Assembly: GCA_951802115.1 (NCBI GenBank)
Contig: CATOPL010000002.1
Span: 186,001-250,000 of the forward strand
From: an uncultured Lachnospiraceae bacterium
GTDB lineage: Bacteria; Bacillota; Clostridia; Lachnospirales; Lachnospiraceae
Direction of reading: 5' to 3'
Length of the DNA stretch: 64,000 bases
Shown: piece after piece, positions 45,734-53,748 of the stretch
How the letters are laid out: each line of letters starts with the position of its first letter
Position numbering within the stretch: the stretch's first letter is position 1
Translations under genes and position numbers: made by a program
The notes under the pieces: generated by a model
The model's input: only the letters and a program-made list of their open reading frames with translations
The model's database searches: none
Told to the model about the DNA's origin: nothing

Positions 45734-46774
45734 ATGAAAAAAAGAGAATGGGAGCTGGATGCAGTCCGTATTCTTGCCTGTTTTATGGTGGTTGTGATTC
45801 ATGTAACAGGATACGGGATGGAGATCAAAGACCCGGCAGAGTCTGACTGGGCGGTCCGTAATATTGCAATGTGTATCGTCCGCAGCGCGGTACCCGTTTT
45901 CTTTATGTTAAGTGGTGTACTTTTTTTGAGAAGAGAGATTCCCCTGCGTACACTGTATCGTAAATATATTGTTCACTTGGCAGCAGTATGGTCGATCTGG
46001 TCTGCTTTCTATGCAGGGATTGATTATCTTGCATCTTTAAAAGCGGGAAATGGTTCCTGGAGTTGTTTTCTGGAAAGATTTGCACAAGGACATTATCATC
46101 TGTGGTTTCTGCCGACGCTTCTGGGAACTTATCTGCTGTATCCGCTTCTTCGAAATCTGGTACAGCACAGTACACAGCAGCAAATCAAGTATCTGGGAAT
46201 TTTGGTGGTGATTGGAGTCGTGGGAAAACATACACTGGCTCCGTTTCTCTCTGGTGATGTGTGGAACGCAGTCTGGGATAATCTCGGTTTTCCGGAACTT
46301 TCGTCGGGTGTGGTATATTTTGTACTGGGATATTATCTGTATCAGACATACACTGCCTTTTCAGCAAAACTGTGCTTCATTCTGTATACAGGAAGCGTTG
46401 TTCTTATGAGCATCATCAATCAGATTTGGGCCTGCAGAATGAAAATTCATGTAAGCGTGACTTATGACTATCTGGGGCTGGGGGTATTTACTGCCTCATC
46501 AGCGCTGTTCCTGCTTTTGCTGCAGCTTTTAAAAAAACGACAGATCAGCGATAAGACCAGAGTCAGGCTTTTTTTGCTGTCAGATCATACGCTTGGGATT
46601 TATCTGGTTCATACGTTGTTTCTGGAGCAGGTATATCGAAGACTGGGACTTACGCAGGATGGTTTTCCGGCGCTGATATCTGTTGTATGCTTTTCTGTGC
46701 TGACATTTTTGCTTAGTTTTTTCACGGTATGGTGTATACGCAGGATTCCGGTTGTCGGAAAAAAAGTAGTGTAA
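45734..46774 (+). CDS. Acyltransferase-3 family membrane protein
   Basis: A 346-residue polytopic protein of the acyltransferase-3 (OafA/WecH-like) family. It opens with the hallmark REWELDAVRILACFMVVVIH, where the RxxA and H residues are catalytic in the family, followed by AVPVFFMLSGVLFL and HYHLWFLPTLLGTY. About ten membrane segments are seen. ATG 45734 follows AGGGGAG. Family members O-acetylate surface polysaccharides or other glycans. It is paralogous to the protein at 48126, sharing the VWCIRRIP C-terminal end. The upstream thrS lacks a clear terminator, so read-through is possible. Confidence 0.88.
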   Translation: MKKREWELDAVRILACFMVVVIHVTGYGMEIKDPAESDWAVRNIAMCIVRSAVPVFFMLSGVLFLRREIPLRTLYRKYIVHLAAVWSIWSAFYAGIDYLASLKAGNGSWSCFLERFAQGHYHLWFLPTLLGTYLLYPLLRNLVQHSTQQQIKYLGILVVIGVVGKHTLAPFLSGDVWNAVWDNLGFPELSSGVVYFVLGYYLYQTYTAFSAKLCFILYTGSVVLMSIINQIWACRMKIHVSVTYDYLGLGVFTASSALFLLLLQLLKKRQISDKTRVRLFLLSDHTLGIYLVHTLFLEQVYRRLGLTQDGFPALISVVCFSVLTFLLSFFTVWCIRRIPVVGKKVV

Positions 46775-46836
46775 TCCATACAGGAACAAACGGAGGAATA
46801 AAGGTGTAAAAAGGTGTAAAAAATTGAAAAAAATGG

Positions 46837-46865
46837 TTGACAATTCCTTTTGAATCTGGTATGAT
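46837..46865 (+). promoter_or_regulatory. Sigma-A promoter ahead of tRNA-Met
   Basis: TTGACA (46837-46842), a 17-base spacer and TATGAT (46860-46865). It lies about 100 bases before the tRNA gene, leaving a leader that contains the palindrome at 46932. Two copies of AAGGTGTAAA directly precede it (46801 and 46811). Confidence 0.75.
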
Positions 46866-46931
46866 AGCGAAGTCGGTTATGAATGAGGAAAGCTGTAGGG
46901 TTTTAATTCTGTAGTTTTTCATTAAATGATA

Positions 46932-46958
46932 CTTATTGAACTGTCAATGTTCAATAAG
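46932..46958. repeat. 27-base palindromic element, copy 1
   Basis: CTTATTGAAC and GTTCAATAAG form a perfect 10-base inverted repeat around a 7-base centre. An element of the same length with the same ends and matching centre bases (ACTG...ATG) occurs at 57804. It sits between the promoter and the tRNA-Met gene. No T run follows, so it is not a simple terminator. It may be an operator or a small dispersed repeat. Confidence 0.6.
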
Positions 46959-46968
46959 GCATGTATAT

Positions 46969-47042
46969 GGCGAGATAGCTCAGCTGGCTAGAGCACACGG
47001 TTCATACCCGTGGTGTCGAGGGTTCGAGTCCCCCTCTCGCTA
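46969..47042 (+). tRNA. tRNA-Met (CAT), elongator type
   Basis: A 74-base cloverleaf: acceptor GGCGAGA pairs with TCTCGCT (first pair G-T), D arm GCTC...GAGC, anticodon stem CACGG/CCGTG with loop TTCATAC giving anticodon CAT, and T arm with GGTTCGAGTCC. The anticodon stem lacks the three G-C pairs of an initiator tRNA. Discriminator A; no CCA is encoded. A tRNA-Ile with modified CAT cannot be wholly excluded. Confidence 0.9.
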
Positions 47043-47054
47043 TTGGTTAAAGTC

Positions 47055-47091
47055 TGGAAAGCGTTGATTCATTTACGCTTTCCATTTTTTT
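47055..47091 (+). terminator. Rho-independent terminator after tRNA-Met
   Basis: TGGAAAGCGT and ACGCTTTCCA form a perfect 10-base stem with a 10-base loop, followed by seven T. It ends the tRNA-Met transcript. Confidence 0.85.
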
Positions 47092-47133
47092 AACTTTTAC
47101 TGATAGTGTGCCTGAAAAATTATACCTGTAGGT

Positions 47134-47220
47134 CAGTTTCCTGTGAACTCTGGCATACAGCTGACGGAAAGTGATTTTAAGTCGCGCTCTGGAGAGAAAG
47201 CAGAGATGGACAGGAAACTG
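47134..47220 (+). other. Long-range inverted repeat in the GT11 leader
   Basis: CAGTTTCCTGT (47134-47144) and ACAGGAAACTG (47210-47220) are perfect 11-base reverse complements separated by 65 bases. The second arm ends 19 bases before the GT11 start codon. It could form a leader RNA stem that affects translation. I see no known riboswitch class. Confidence 0.4.
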
Positions 47221-47239
47221 TCCGGGGCTGAGGAACGAT

Positions 47240-48109
47240 ATGAATGTTGTGTGGATTGACGGCGGACTGGGCAATCAGATGTTTCAGTATGCATTGGCTT
47301 TGAAGATGCAAAGCCGCGGAATACAGGTGAAGATCGATGTGACGAAATATGAGCAGCATCATGCGCATAATGATTTTGAACTGGATCGGATCTTTGGCAT
47401 TGACTGCAGATATGCAGAACTGCGGGAGATCAGAAAGCTGGGATATCAGAAGGCGAATCACCTGACGGAATTTCTGAAACGGACGCCGTTTAGAAAAAAG
47501 ACGATCTATAATAATGAATCCTATGCGTTTGATGAACGGGTTCTCGGGCTGGACGGCTACTATGTAGAAGGCTACTGGCAGAGCGAGCGATATTTTTCTG
47601 ATATAAAGGAACACATATTAAAGACCTATCAGTTTCCGGTATTTTCTGCGAAACAGCAGAGATGGGCCGACAGAATCCGCAGAACCTGTTCTGTCGGTGT
47701 ACATATCCGCCGGGGAGATTATCTGAAATATCCATATCTGCAGGATATATGTACAGTAGAATATTATAGAAGAGCAATGCAGTATGTCAGAAAACAGATT
47801 CCTGAGAACGTGGAGTTTTACATTTTTACGAATGATTTTCCATGGGCAGAAAAACATTTCAGAGGTGCAAACTGTCACTTTGTAAAAGGAAATGAAGGAA
47901 AAGACAGTTTCCGGGATATGCAGCTGATGAGTATTTGCAGACACAATATTGTTGCGAACAGCTCTTTCAGCTGGTGGGCTGCATGGCTGAATCAGAACCC
48001 AAGAAAAATGATTATCGCACCGGAACGGTGGACGAACAGCGAGTCCAAAGAACAGGTAGACATCATTCCGCAGGAATGGATCAAAATAAAAGGCGATAAG
48101 ACAGATTGA
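47240..48109 (+). CDS. GT11 alpha-1,2-fucosyltransferase-like protein
   Basis: A 289-residue glycosyltransferase of family 11. The N-terminal GGLGNQMFQYALAL (8-21) and the GDP-fucose-binding HIRRGDY (155-161) are diagnostic, as are NDFPWAEKHF and NSSFSWWAAWL near the C-terminus. ATG 47240 follows GAGGAA; the frame opens further upstream without conserved sequence. Family members transfer L-fucose from GDP-fucose in alpha-1,2 linkage, sometimes making host-like H-antigen structures. No GDP-fucose synthesis genes are in this window. It lies between two acyltransferase-3 genes, the second 16 bases downstream. Confidence 0.9.
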   Translation: MNVVWIDGGLGNQMFQYALALKMQSRGIQVKIDVTKYEQHHAHNDFELDRIFGIDCRYAELREIRKLGYQKANHLTEFLKRTPFRKKTIYNNESYAFDERVLGLDGYYVEGYWQSERYFSDIKEHILKTYQFPVFSAKQQRWADRIRRTCSVGVHIRRGDYLKYPYLQDICTVEYYRRAMQYVRKQIPENVEFYIFTNDFPWAEKHFRGANCHFVKGNEGKDSFRDMQLMSICRHNIVANSSFSWWAAWLNQNPRKMIIAPERWTNSESKEQVDIIPQEWIKIKGDKTD

Positions 48110-48125
48110 TAAGGAGAACAGAACC

Positions 48126-49166
48126 GTGACAGGGAGTCGAAAATGGGATCTGGATGTAATCAGGATTGCAGCGTGTTATTTTGTAATACTGATCCATGTT
48201 CTTGCGGATACAGGTGAGATTACTCAAGCTCGTTCCGTGGATTGGGTGATTTATCATGTTTTTACATGTATAGTCAGATGTGCGGTTCCTGTATTTTTTA
48301 TGCTGAGCGGCGTTTTGTTCATGGAAAAGAAGGTTTCTGTGAAGCAGCTGTATACGAAATATGTTTTAAGGATCGTGGTATCGCTGATTGCCTGGTCTGT
48401 TTTTTATGCGTGGATTGATTATATAAAAGATGGGAATGGAAATCTGAGATATTTTATTATCCGGGTTTTATCCCGACATTATCATCTGTGGTTTCTTCCG
48501 GCTGTGCTGGGAGTATACATATGTCTTCCGGTTCTTCAGCAGCTGATTCTGACAGGTTCTCAGTCGCTGATTCGATATACAGGCGTGGTGGTTCTGGTGG
48601 TGATAATTGGTAAAACCACGCTGGATCCGTTCCTGGATTATTTTTTTAATCCTGCAGTGTGGAACAGTTTCTGGAGAGATATGGGACTTTCCGATGTGTC
48701 GACAGGTATTATTTTTTTTGTTTTGGGTTATTATTTATATAAATATCGAGAGAATATCTCCTGTAAATGGTGCCTGGGTTTGTCTTCGCTGATGATTTTT
48801 CTGATGTCGGTTCTGGATATGTTTTTTTCTCTGAAAATAGGAGAGCATACAGGTTTTAGCGGTGATCTTTTAAGTATCTGGGTTACGGTTTTTTCTGCTG
48901 CGGTTTTCGTGCTGATGTGCCGGATATTGTCAGATTACAGACCGGAAAAAAGAATGGGAAGAATGCTTCGGACAATGTCAGAGTGTACGTTTGGCATTTA
49001 CCTGGTGCATGTATTTTTGCTTGAGAGCCTGTATCCGTTCTTTCAGGCGGCAAAAATTTCGTATGTGTTTTTCATCCTTTCATTTTCGGCGGTTTTGTTT
49101 TTTATAAGTTTCGGTGTTGTATGGTGTATCCGCAGGATTCCGCTGGCAGGGAAGTGGATCGTCTGA
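48126..49166 (+). CDS. Acyltransferase-3 family membrane protein (paralog)
   Basis: A 346-residue polytopic protein starting at GTG with AAGGAG upstream. It has the family opening KWDLDVIRIAACYFVILIH, then AVPVFFMLSGVLFMEKK, HYHLWFLPAVLGVY and a WCIRRIPLAGKW end. It is closely related to the protein at 45734 in length, motif order and both ends, so the two probably arose by duplication. It is likely an O-acetyltransferase of a surface glycan; its coupling to the GT11 gene suggests they act on the same structure. Confidence 0.88.
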   Translation: MTGSRKWDLDVIRIAACYFVILIHVLADTGEITQARSVDWVIYHVFTCIVRCAVPVFFMLSGVLFMEKKVSVKQLYTKYVLRIVVSLIAWSVFYAWIDYIKDGNGNLRYFIIRVLSRHYHLWFLPAVLGVYICLPVLQQLILTGSQSLIRYTGVVVLVVIIGKTTLDPFLDYFFNPAVWNSFWRDMGLSDVSTGIIFFVLGYYLYKYRENISCKWCLGLSSLMIFLMSVLDMFFSLKIGEHTGFSGDLLSIWVTVFSAAVFVLMCRILSDYRPEKRMGRMLRTMSECTFGIYLVHVFLLESLYPFFQAAKISYVFFILSFSAVLFFISFGVVWCIRRIPLAGKWIV

Positions 49167-49186
49167 CAGAATATGGATAAAAAGAA

Positions 49187-49215
49187 TTGAAAAACCGTGG
49201 AATTTGGTATATATT
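49187..49215 (+). promoter_or_regulatory. Candidate promoter of the SEC-C protein gene
   Basis: TTGAAA (49187-49192), a 17-base spacer and TATATT (49210-49215) lie 56 bases before the ATG at 49271. Confidence 0.55.
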
Positions 49216-49270
49216 AGGAGAAGCATGATAATTTATGCAGCTATGATACTGGGAAAGGGAAGATGAAATT

Positions 49271-49774
49271 ATGGCATTATTGAAAGAGTGGCAGAAAATT
49301 GCATATGATGAGACGAAGGATAAGGGAGCGATTCAAAGGTTCTGGGCTAATTATTTTAATCTGGAAAAAAGCGTGTATGAAAAACTGCTGGCAGAACCGG
49401 ATACAGAAGTAAAAGGTACGGTTAAAGAATTGGCAGAGCAGTATGGCCTGAGCGTGATGGAGATGACAGGGTTTCTGGATGGGATTAATGACAGTCTTGT
49501 GGAGCCAAATCCGATTGAGGAGATGGAAGAGGATACCATAGTCAGTCTGAAGTTTGATAAAGAGAGACTGTATAAAAATATGGTGGACGCCAAAGCGGAC
49601 TGGCTGTATGAGCTGCCACAGTGGGAAGCAATTTTTGATGAGGCAACCAGAAAAGAACTGTATCTGGAGCAGAAAAAGTCCGGTACGATCAGAAAGGGTC
49701 CGAAGATTGGACGAAATGACCCGTGTCCTTGCGGAAGCGGCAAAAAGTATAAACAGTGCTGTGGTAAGAAATAA
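49271..49774 (+). CDS. SEC-C metal-binding domain protein
   Basis: A 167-residue protein. Residues 1-140 are helical and acidic, with [21 protein letters not shown], and the C-terminus is a SEC-C zinc motif, [21 protein letters not shown] (147-167, cut here to its cysteines C-x-C and CC). The same motif ends SecA and binds zinc and sometimes ribosomes or SecB. The N-terminal part is not a family I can name, though similar proteins are common in Lachnospiraceae. It has its own promoter. It may be linked to translation or export, but there is no direct evidence. Confidence 0.8.
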   Translation: MALLKEWQKIAYDETKDKGAIQRFWANYFNLEKSVYEKLLAEPDTEVKGTVKELAEQYGLSVMEMTGFLDGINDSLVEPNPIEEMEEDTIVSLKFDKERLYKNMVDAKADWLYELPQWEAIFDEATRKELYLEQKKSGTIRKGPKIGRNDPCPCGSGKKYKQCCGKK

Positions 49775-49795
49775 GGTAGTCAGGCAGGGATATTT

Positions 49796-50686
49796 GTGCA
49801 GAATTCGGTGAAAAGGAAAAGAAGATATTTAAGAGAAGGGCTGTTTTTAATAACAGTTCTTCTTGCTTTGATTGGTTTTCGGGTGGCTTTGGCGGACAGA
49901 GGGCAGAAAGAGGATGTCTGCTGGTGGGAAATCCCGCTGATTGCACATGCCGGAAGCGGGATTGACGGAAAAACTCTGACCAATTCTCTGGAAGCGATGA
50001 ACCAGGCGGCAAAAAACGGCTACCGGATGATTGAGGTGGATTTTTCTTTTACAAATGACGAGCAGCTTGTGCTGGCTCATGGCTGGGATGAGCATTCAGC
50101 AGAAATGCTGGAGATTCCGGAAGGTATTCCGGACCTGGAAACTTTTCGTGCGACCAAAATACACAGAAAATATACATCGATGACTGTGGAAGATCTGATT
50201 GCATGGATGAAAAAACACAGAGATATTTATATTGTCACGGATACCAAATGTGAGAATCCGGAAGAGATGAAAAAAGAATTTCAGTATCTTGCAGATGTGT
50301 GTGAATATGATGATGAACTTTTGAAAAGATTTGTTGTACAGGTATATGATGCCAAAACCTGTGATGCGGTGATGGAAGTTTATGAATTTCCCAATATTAT
50401 GTATGCAACGTATCTGCATGCAAGTGAAGATATGACATACTGGAATCAGGTTGTGGAGGAGTGTTCTTCGAGAGGAATTCAAACAGTGTCGGTATCGCGG
50501 GAGTATGCGTCGACGTCAAGACATCCGGTTACTCCATATATGGAGTTTTTGAAAGAAGCAGGTCTTCTGGTATGCGTACATACAGTGAATACACTTACAG
50601 ACGTGGAAAGAATGCGTGATGCGGGGGCGGACATTGTGATGTCTGATTTTCTGTATGAAGGGGATCTGCAGTATCTGGAAATATGA
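49796..50686 (+). CDS. Membrane-anchored GDPD-family phosphodiesterase
   Basis: A 296-residue protein starting at GTG with an N-terminal anchor (about 12-32) and an extracytoplasmic TIM-barrel domain of the glycerophosphodiester phosphodiesterase family. Catalytic and metal residues are present: H51 in LIAHAGSG, E80 and D82 in IEVDFSF, and H95 in LAHGWDE. The usual HRG arginine is replaced (HAG), so substrate may differ from a standard GlpQ. The family cleaves glycerophosphodiesters from lipids or teichoic acids. It is followed 24 bases later by a membrane protein whose paralog sits in the polysaccharide locus. Confidence 0.82.
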   Translation: MQNSVKRKRRYLREGLFLITVLLALIGFRVALADRGQKEDVCWWEIPLIAHAGSGIDGKTLTNSLEAMNQAAKNGYRMIEVDFSFTNDEQLVLAHGWDEHSAEMLEIPEGIPDLETFRATKIHRKYTSMTVEDLIAWMKKHRDIYIVTDTKCENPEEMKKEFQYLADVCEYDDELLKRFVVQVYDAKTCDAVMEVYEFPNIMYATYLHASEDMTYWNQVVEECSSRGIQTVSVSREYASTSRHPVTPYMEFLKEAGLLVCVHTVNTLTDVERMRDAGADIVMSDFLYEGDLQYLEI

Positions 50687-50710
50687 TTTTAGAGAAAGCT
50701 GGGAGAACGT

Positions 50711-51952
50711 ATGCTGAAAAAGATAACAGGCATGTTTTTGATCTTTTTGACAGTACTGGCTTTGGGAACATTTTTACTGGCAGTTGTGTACCTTCTGCCG
50801 ACAGTTCCGATGAAAGAGCATGTAAGGGAATCTCTGGACAGCTTTATGGCAGAAGGAGACAATCCGTTTCTTCTGAACGGTTATAAAGGCAGTTCTCTCG
50901 ATAACAGTACAGATGCAATTATGCTTGGCAATGCGGTCTTTGAATCTGAGCAGCCTTTTTATAAGTCTGCCATGCTGGTAGAAAGAGCGAAGGATGAAGA
51001 GGGAGACACGATGGTGGCTCTTCAGAAATATATTCTGGAAGATGACAGGCATCTGACCGGAGACTATTCCAGGTACTGGCATGGGTATCTGATATTCTTA
51101 AAGCCTCTCCTGCTTGTTCTGAATTTTGGTCAGATACGGATCTTAAACGGAATGTTCTTTTTTGTGATACTGGCGCTCAATCTGTTCGGATTTCTGCGTT
51201 CTGGAAGATGGAGAGGATGTATTGCATTTTTGTTCGCGGTTGCAGGGCTGTATCCGATGGTAATTCCGTATTCTTTGCAGTATTCCGGCATGTTTTATGT
51301 TGGCTTGACTGCAACAGCGGTGATTTTGTATAAAAGCAGAAGGATGGAGGAGAAAAAACTGTGGGAAAGCTTTTTCCTTGTGACGGGAATGTGCGCCAGC
51401 TATCTGGACTTTCTTACTTATCCTCTGTTCACACTGGGGATGCCGCTGGTTCTGTGCATCGTTTACGAGAAGCATGAATTGAAAAAGCTGATTGGAAACT
51501 GCATATGCTGGGCGTGTGGCTATTTTGGCATGTGGATGGGAAAATGGGCGATTGGTTCCTGTCTGACAGGAGAAAATCTGTGGATCAAAGCGCTTGAGAC
51601 GGCAAATCTCAGAGTTTCCGGAGCGGTAAATGAGGAGCATATCAGTCGTGTGATGGCAATTTTGCGTAATTTTTATATTTATGCAGGGGTTCTGGGCATA
51701 TTGTTGTTTGTCATTATAATAATCTGGCTGCTGTCGGGAATGCGGCGATACCGGAAAGAAGTGACAGTCAGAAATCTGCTTCCTCTGTGTATGGCCGCCT
51801 GTATGCCGATTGTCTGGTATCTGCTGCTGGCAAATCACTCCTATATTCATTACTGGTATACGTTTCGAATTTTGACAGTAAGTATTTTTGCGGTGGCAAT
51901 GGTGCCGGAATATTTGTATCAGAAACAAATGCAACCAGACATAAGATCCTGA
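50711..51952 (+). CDS. Polytopic membrane protein of the NHSxIHYWYT family
   Basis: A 413-residue membrane protein with an N-terminal anchor, an outer loop of about 80 residues (30-110) and about eight more membrane segments. It is paralogous to the protein at 19189: both have [19 protein letters not shown], [20 protein letters not shown] and [16 protein letters not shown] blocks in the same order. Function unknown. The GGGAG site lies before ATG 50711. It is co-directional with the GDPD-family gene, so both may act on a phosphodiester-containing or other surface polymer. Confidence 0.62.
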   Translation: MLKKITGMFLIFLTVLALGTFLLAVVYLLPTVPMKEHVRESLDSFMAEGDNPFLLNGYKGSSLDNSTDAIMLGNAVFESEQPFYKSAMLVERAKDEEGDTMVALQKYILEDDRHLTGDYSRYWHGYLIFLKPLLLVLNFGQIRILNGMFFFVILALNLFGFLRSGRWRGCIAFLFAVAGLYPMVIPYSLQYSGMFYVGLTATAVILYKSRRMEEKKLWESFFLVTGMCASYLDFLTYPLFTLGMPLVLCIVYEKHELKKLIGNCICWACGYFGMWMGKWAIGSCLTGENLWIKALETANLRVSGAVNEEHISRVMAILRNFYIYAGVLGILLFVIIIIWLLSGMRRYRKEVTVRNLLPLCMAACMPIVWYLLLANHSYIHYWYTFRILTVSIFAVAMVPEYLYQKQMQPDIRS

Positions 51953-51966
51953 CAGGAGGAAAACAG

Positions 51967-52512
51967 ATGAGAGTTGGTATGGGATATGATGTGCACAGAC
52001 TGACAGAGGATCGGGATTTGATTCTTGGAGGAGTGAAGATTCCGTATGAAAAAGGACTGCTGGGACACTCCGACGCAGACGTACTGCTGCATGCTGTCAT
52101 GGATGCGCTTCTGGGTGCGGCAGCCCTGGGAGATATCGGAAGACATTTTCCGGATACAGATCCGGCATATAAGGGGATTTCCAGCCTTTTGCTGCTTGGA
52201 CATGTGAGAAAACTTCTGGAACAGGAAAATTATCAGATCATCAATATCGATGCGACAATCATCGCACAGAAGCCAAAAATGTTGCCGCATATTCCCCGGA
52301 TGGTGGAAAACATAGCAGAGACGCTGGGAATTGAAAAAGATCAGGTGAATGTAAAAGCTACAACAGAAGAGGGACTTGGGTTTACCGGAGCCATGGAGGG
52401 CATTTCCGCACAGGCGGTTTGCGCCCTGATGCCGATTGCCTTTTATATTGACGAGGACAGAATGCCGGGAAATACGGCATGTGAAAGGTGCGCAGGATGT
52501 CAGAAGAACTGA
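51967..52512 (+). CDS. ispF: 2-C-methyl-D-erythritol 2,4-cyclodiphosphate synthase
   Basis: A 181-residue MEP-pathway enzyme. D8 and H10 in MGYDVHR and the histidine of [13 protein letters not shown] bind the active-site metal; [22 protein letters not shown] and the final EGISAQAV helix are typical. ATG 51967 follows AGGAGG. It makes the cyclic diphosphate intermediate of isoprenoid, hence undecaprenol, synthesis. It is about 20 residues longer than usual, because the frame continues into CERCAGCQ, overlapping the next gene by 16 bases. Confidence 0.95.
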   Translation: MRVGMGYDVHRLTEDRDLILGGVKIPYEKGLLGHSDADVLLHAVMDALLGAAALGDIGRHFPDTDPAYKGISSLLLLGHVRKLLEQENYQIINIDATIIAQKPKMLPHIPRMVENIAETLGIEKDQVNVKATTEEGLGFTGAMEGISAQAVCALMPIAFYIDEDRMPGNTACERCAGCQKN

Positions 52513-53333
52513 AAAAACATCCTTTACCGTTTTATCTGGCGGAGCATGAGAAAATAAATTCCCGGGTTCTTTATGAGAAAGTATTTACCGACGATACGAA
52601 ACGGTTTGTTGATTATTATTATCAGTATAAAATCCGAAATAATGAGATTCTGGCACTGAAGGAGGAAGAGCAGATTGTATCTATGCTGCATATGAATCCA
52701 TATCAAATGATAGTCAATGGATACGAGGTGAAATGCAACTATATAGTTGCCGTTGCCACTCTTGAAGCCTGCAGACATCGGGGATATATGAGTATTTTGC
52801 TGGAAAAAGCTCTGCAGGATATGAAAAGGCAGAACATGCCGTTTACGTTCCTGATGCCGGCCAGTGAAAGTATTTACGCTCCATTTGATTTTGTGTGGAT
52901 ATGTCCCTATACGGAAGTGCCTGTACGTGTGATGCAGATGGATCAGGAAAGGCAGAACCGGTATCTTGCATCAAGGTATCAGATGTTCTGTAAAAGAGAT
53001 CAACGCTATATGGAAGAACTGCGGGCAGAAAAGCTGGCAGAGGAAGGAGAGACGCAGCCGGAACGGATACCTCCTTACATGGCAAGAATCACAGATGTGT
53101 GTCAGATGCTTCGTCTTGCGGGAAGCAGGCAGAAGCGCCGTCTGTACCTGCATGTAAAAGATACGATCATACCGGAAAACGACGGATACTTTTTGTGGCA
53201 GTTTTCCGAAGAAGACAGCAGGGCGGAAAAACTGGAGGGGATACCGGAGAAGGTGGATCTGGAACTTACGGTTGGCGAACTTGCCTCAATGATATTCGGC
53301 AACTTTCGCATTTGTCTGTCAGAAGTGGTTTAG
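52497..53333 (+). CDS. GNAT family N-acetyltransferase
   Basis: A 278-residue acetyltransferase of the GNAT superfamily. The acetyl-CoA site is seen in [20 protein letters not shown] with the RxxGYM signature, followed by [21 protein letters not shown], resembling the Eis-like group. The C-terminal part (about 215-278) resembles a sterol-carrier-like extension and has [11 protein letters not shown] and [15 protein letters not shown] 52497 has AGG upstream and overlaps ispF. The acceptor cannot be inferred. It lies just ahead of the Cys T-box. Confidence 0.78.
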   Translation: MSEELKKHPLPFYLAEHEKINSRVLYEKVFTDDTKRFVDYYYQYKIRNNEILALKEEEQIVSMLHMNPYQMIVNGYEVKCNYIVAVATLEACRHRGYMSILLEKALQDMKRQNMPFTFLMPASESIYAPFDFVWICPYTEVPVRVMQMDQERQNRYLASRYQMFCKRDQRYMEELRAEKLAEEGETQPERIPPYMARITDVCQMLRLAGSRQKRRLYLHVKDTIIPENDGYFLWQFSEEDSRAEKLEGIPEKVDLELTVGELASMIFGNFRICLSEVV

Positions 53334-53425
53334 AGCGTGTCAGATAATTCATTTCCGTCCGCTGTACGTCCCGCAAATTGTAACCGACAGCCGTCGAAAA
53401 GTGATTTTCAAACATGTTCTAACGC
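53334..53425. other. Start of 415-base gap before cysE: no feature seen
   Basis: The gap between the GNAT gene and cysE is mostly the Cys promoter and T-box. These first 92 bases contain no open frame with a ribosome site and no stem followed by T. An imperfect inverted repeat between 53390-53409 and 53485-53505 is visible but unconvincing. Confidence 0.4.
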
Positions 53426-53454
53426 TTGACAAAATGTCGGGAATCTCATATGCT
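53426..53454 (+). promoter_or_regulatory. Sigma-A promoter of the cysE operon
   Basis: TTGACA (53426-53431), a 17-base spacer and TATGCT (53449-53454), just ahead of the Cys T-box leader. Confidence 0.75.
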
Positions 53455-53460
53455 ATAGAA

Positions 53461-53696
53461 AATAAAAAATGCAGGGAACGGAGAAAGTAATTTTCGACAC
53501 GCCGTCAGAGAGGGATGACCGCGGCTGAAAGTCATTTCGGGCAGAGAGAAGATGAAGTGCATCCGGGAGCAGACAGAGGGAAAGAGCAGTATCTCTGTAC
53601 GCAGGCATGCGTTACATGTGTCGAGTGGAAAGCAGAGGCTTTTCAATAGAGTGGAACCACGGATGCCTTCGTCTCTATATGGGACGGAGGCTTTTC
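53461..53696 (+). ncRNA. Cysteine T-box leader of cysE
   Basis: The T-box sequence AGAGTGGAACCACGG is at 53648-53662 and the stem I start CAGAGAGGGATG at 53506-53517. In TGAAG-TGC-ATCC the specifier is TGC (53558-53560), a Cys codon, at the position aligned with the ACC specifier of the thrS leader. Uncharged tRNA-Cys should relieve termination and raise expression of cysE and cysS. Confidence 0.9.
53665..53695 (+). terminator. T-box-controlled terminator before cysE
   Basis: GCCTTCGTC and GACGGAGGC form a nine-base stem (with one G-T pair) with a nine-base loop, followed by TTTT. It directly follows the T-box sequence. Confidence 0.8.
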
Positions 53697-53748
53697 TGGC
53701 GTATTGGTTACAGGTTCCGGAATCGACTTATTAATAAGGAGCAGGATT

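Noticed and set aside
53726..53738. CTTATTAATAAG just before cysE as a third copy of the palindromic element
   Set aside because: It is only 12 bases and lacks the 13-base centre shared by the other two copies. The AAGG also serves as part of the cysE ribosome site.
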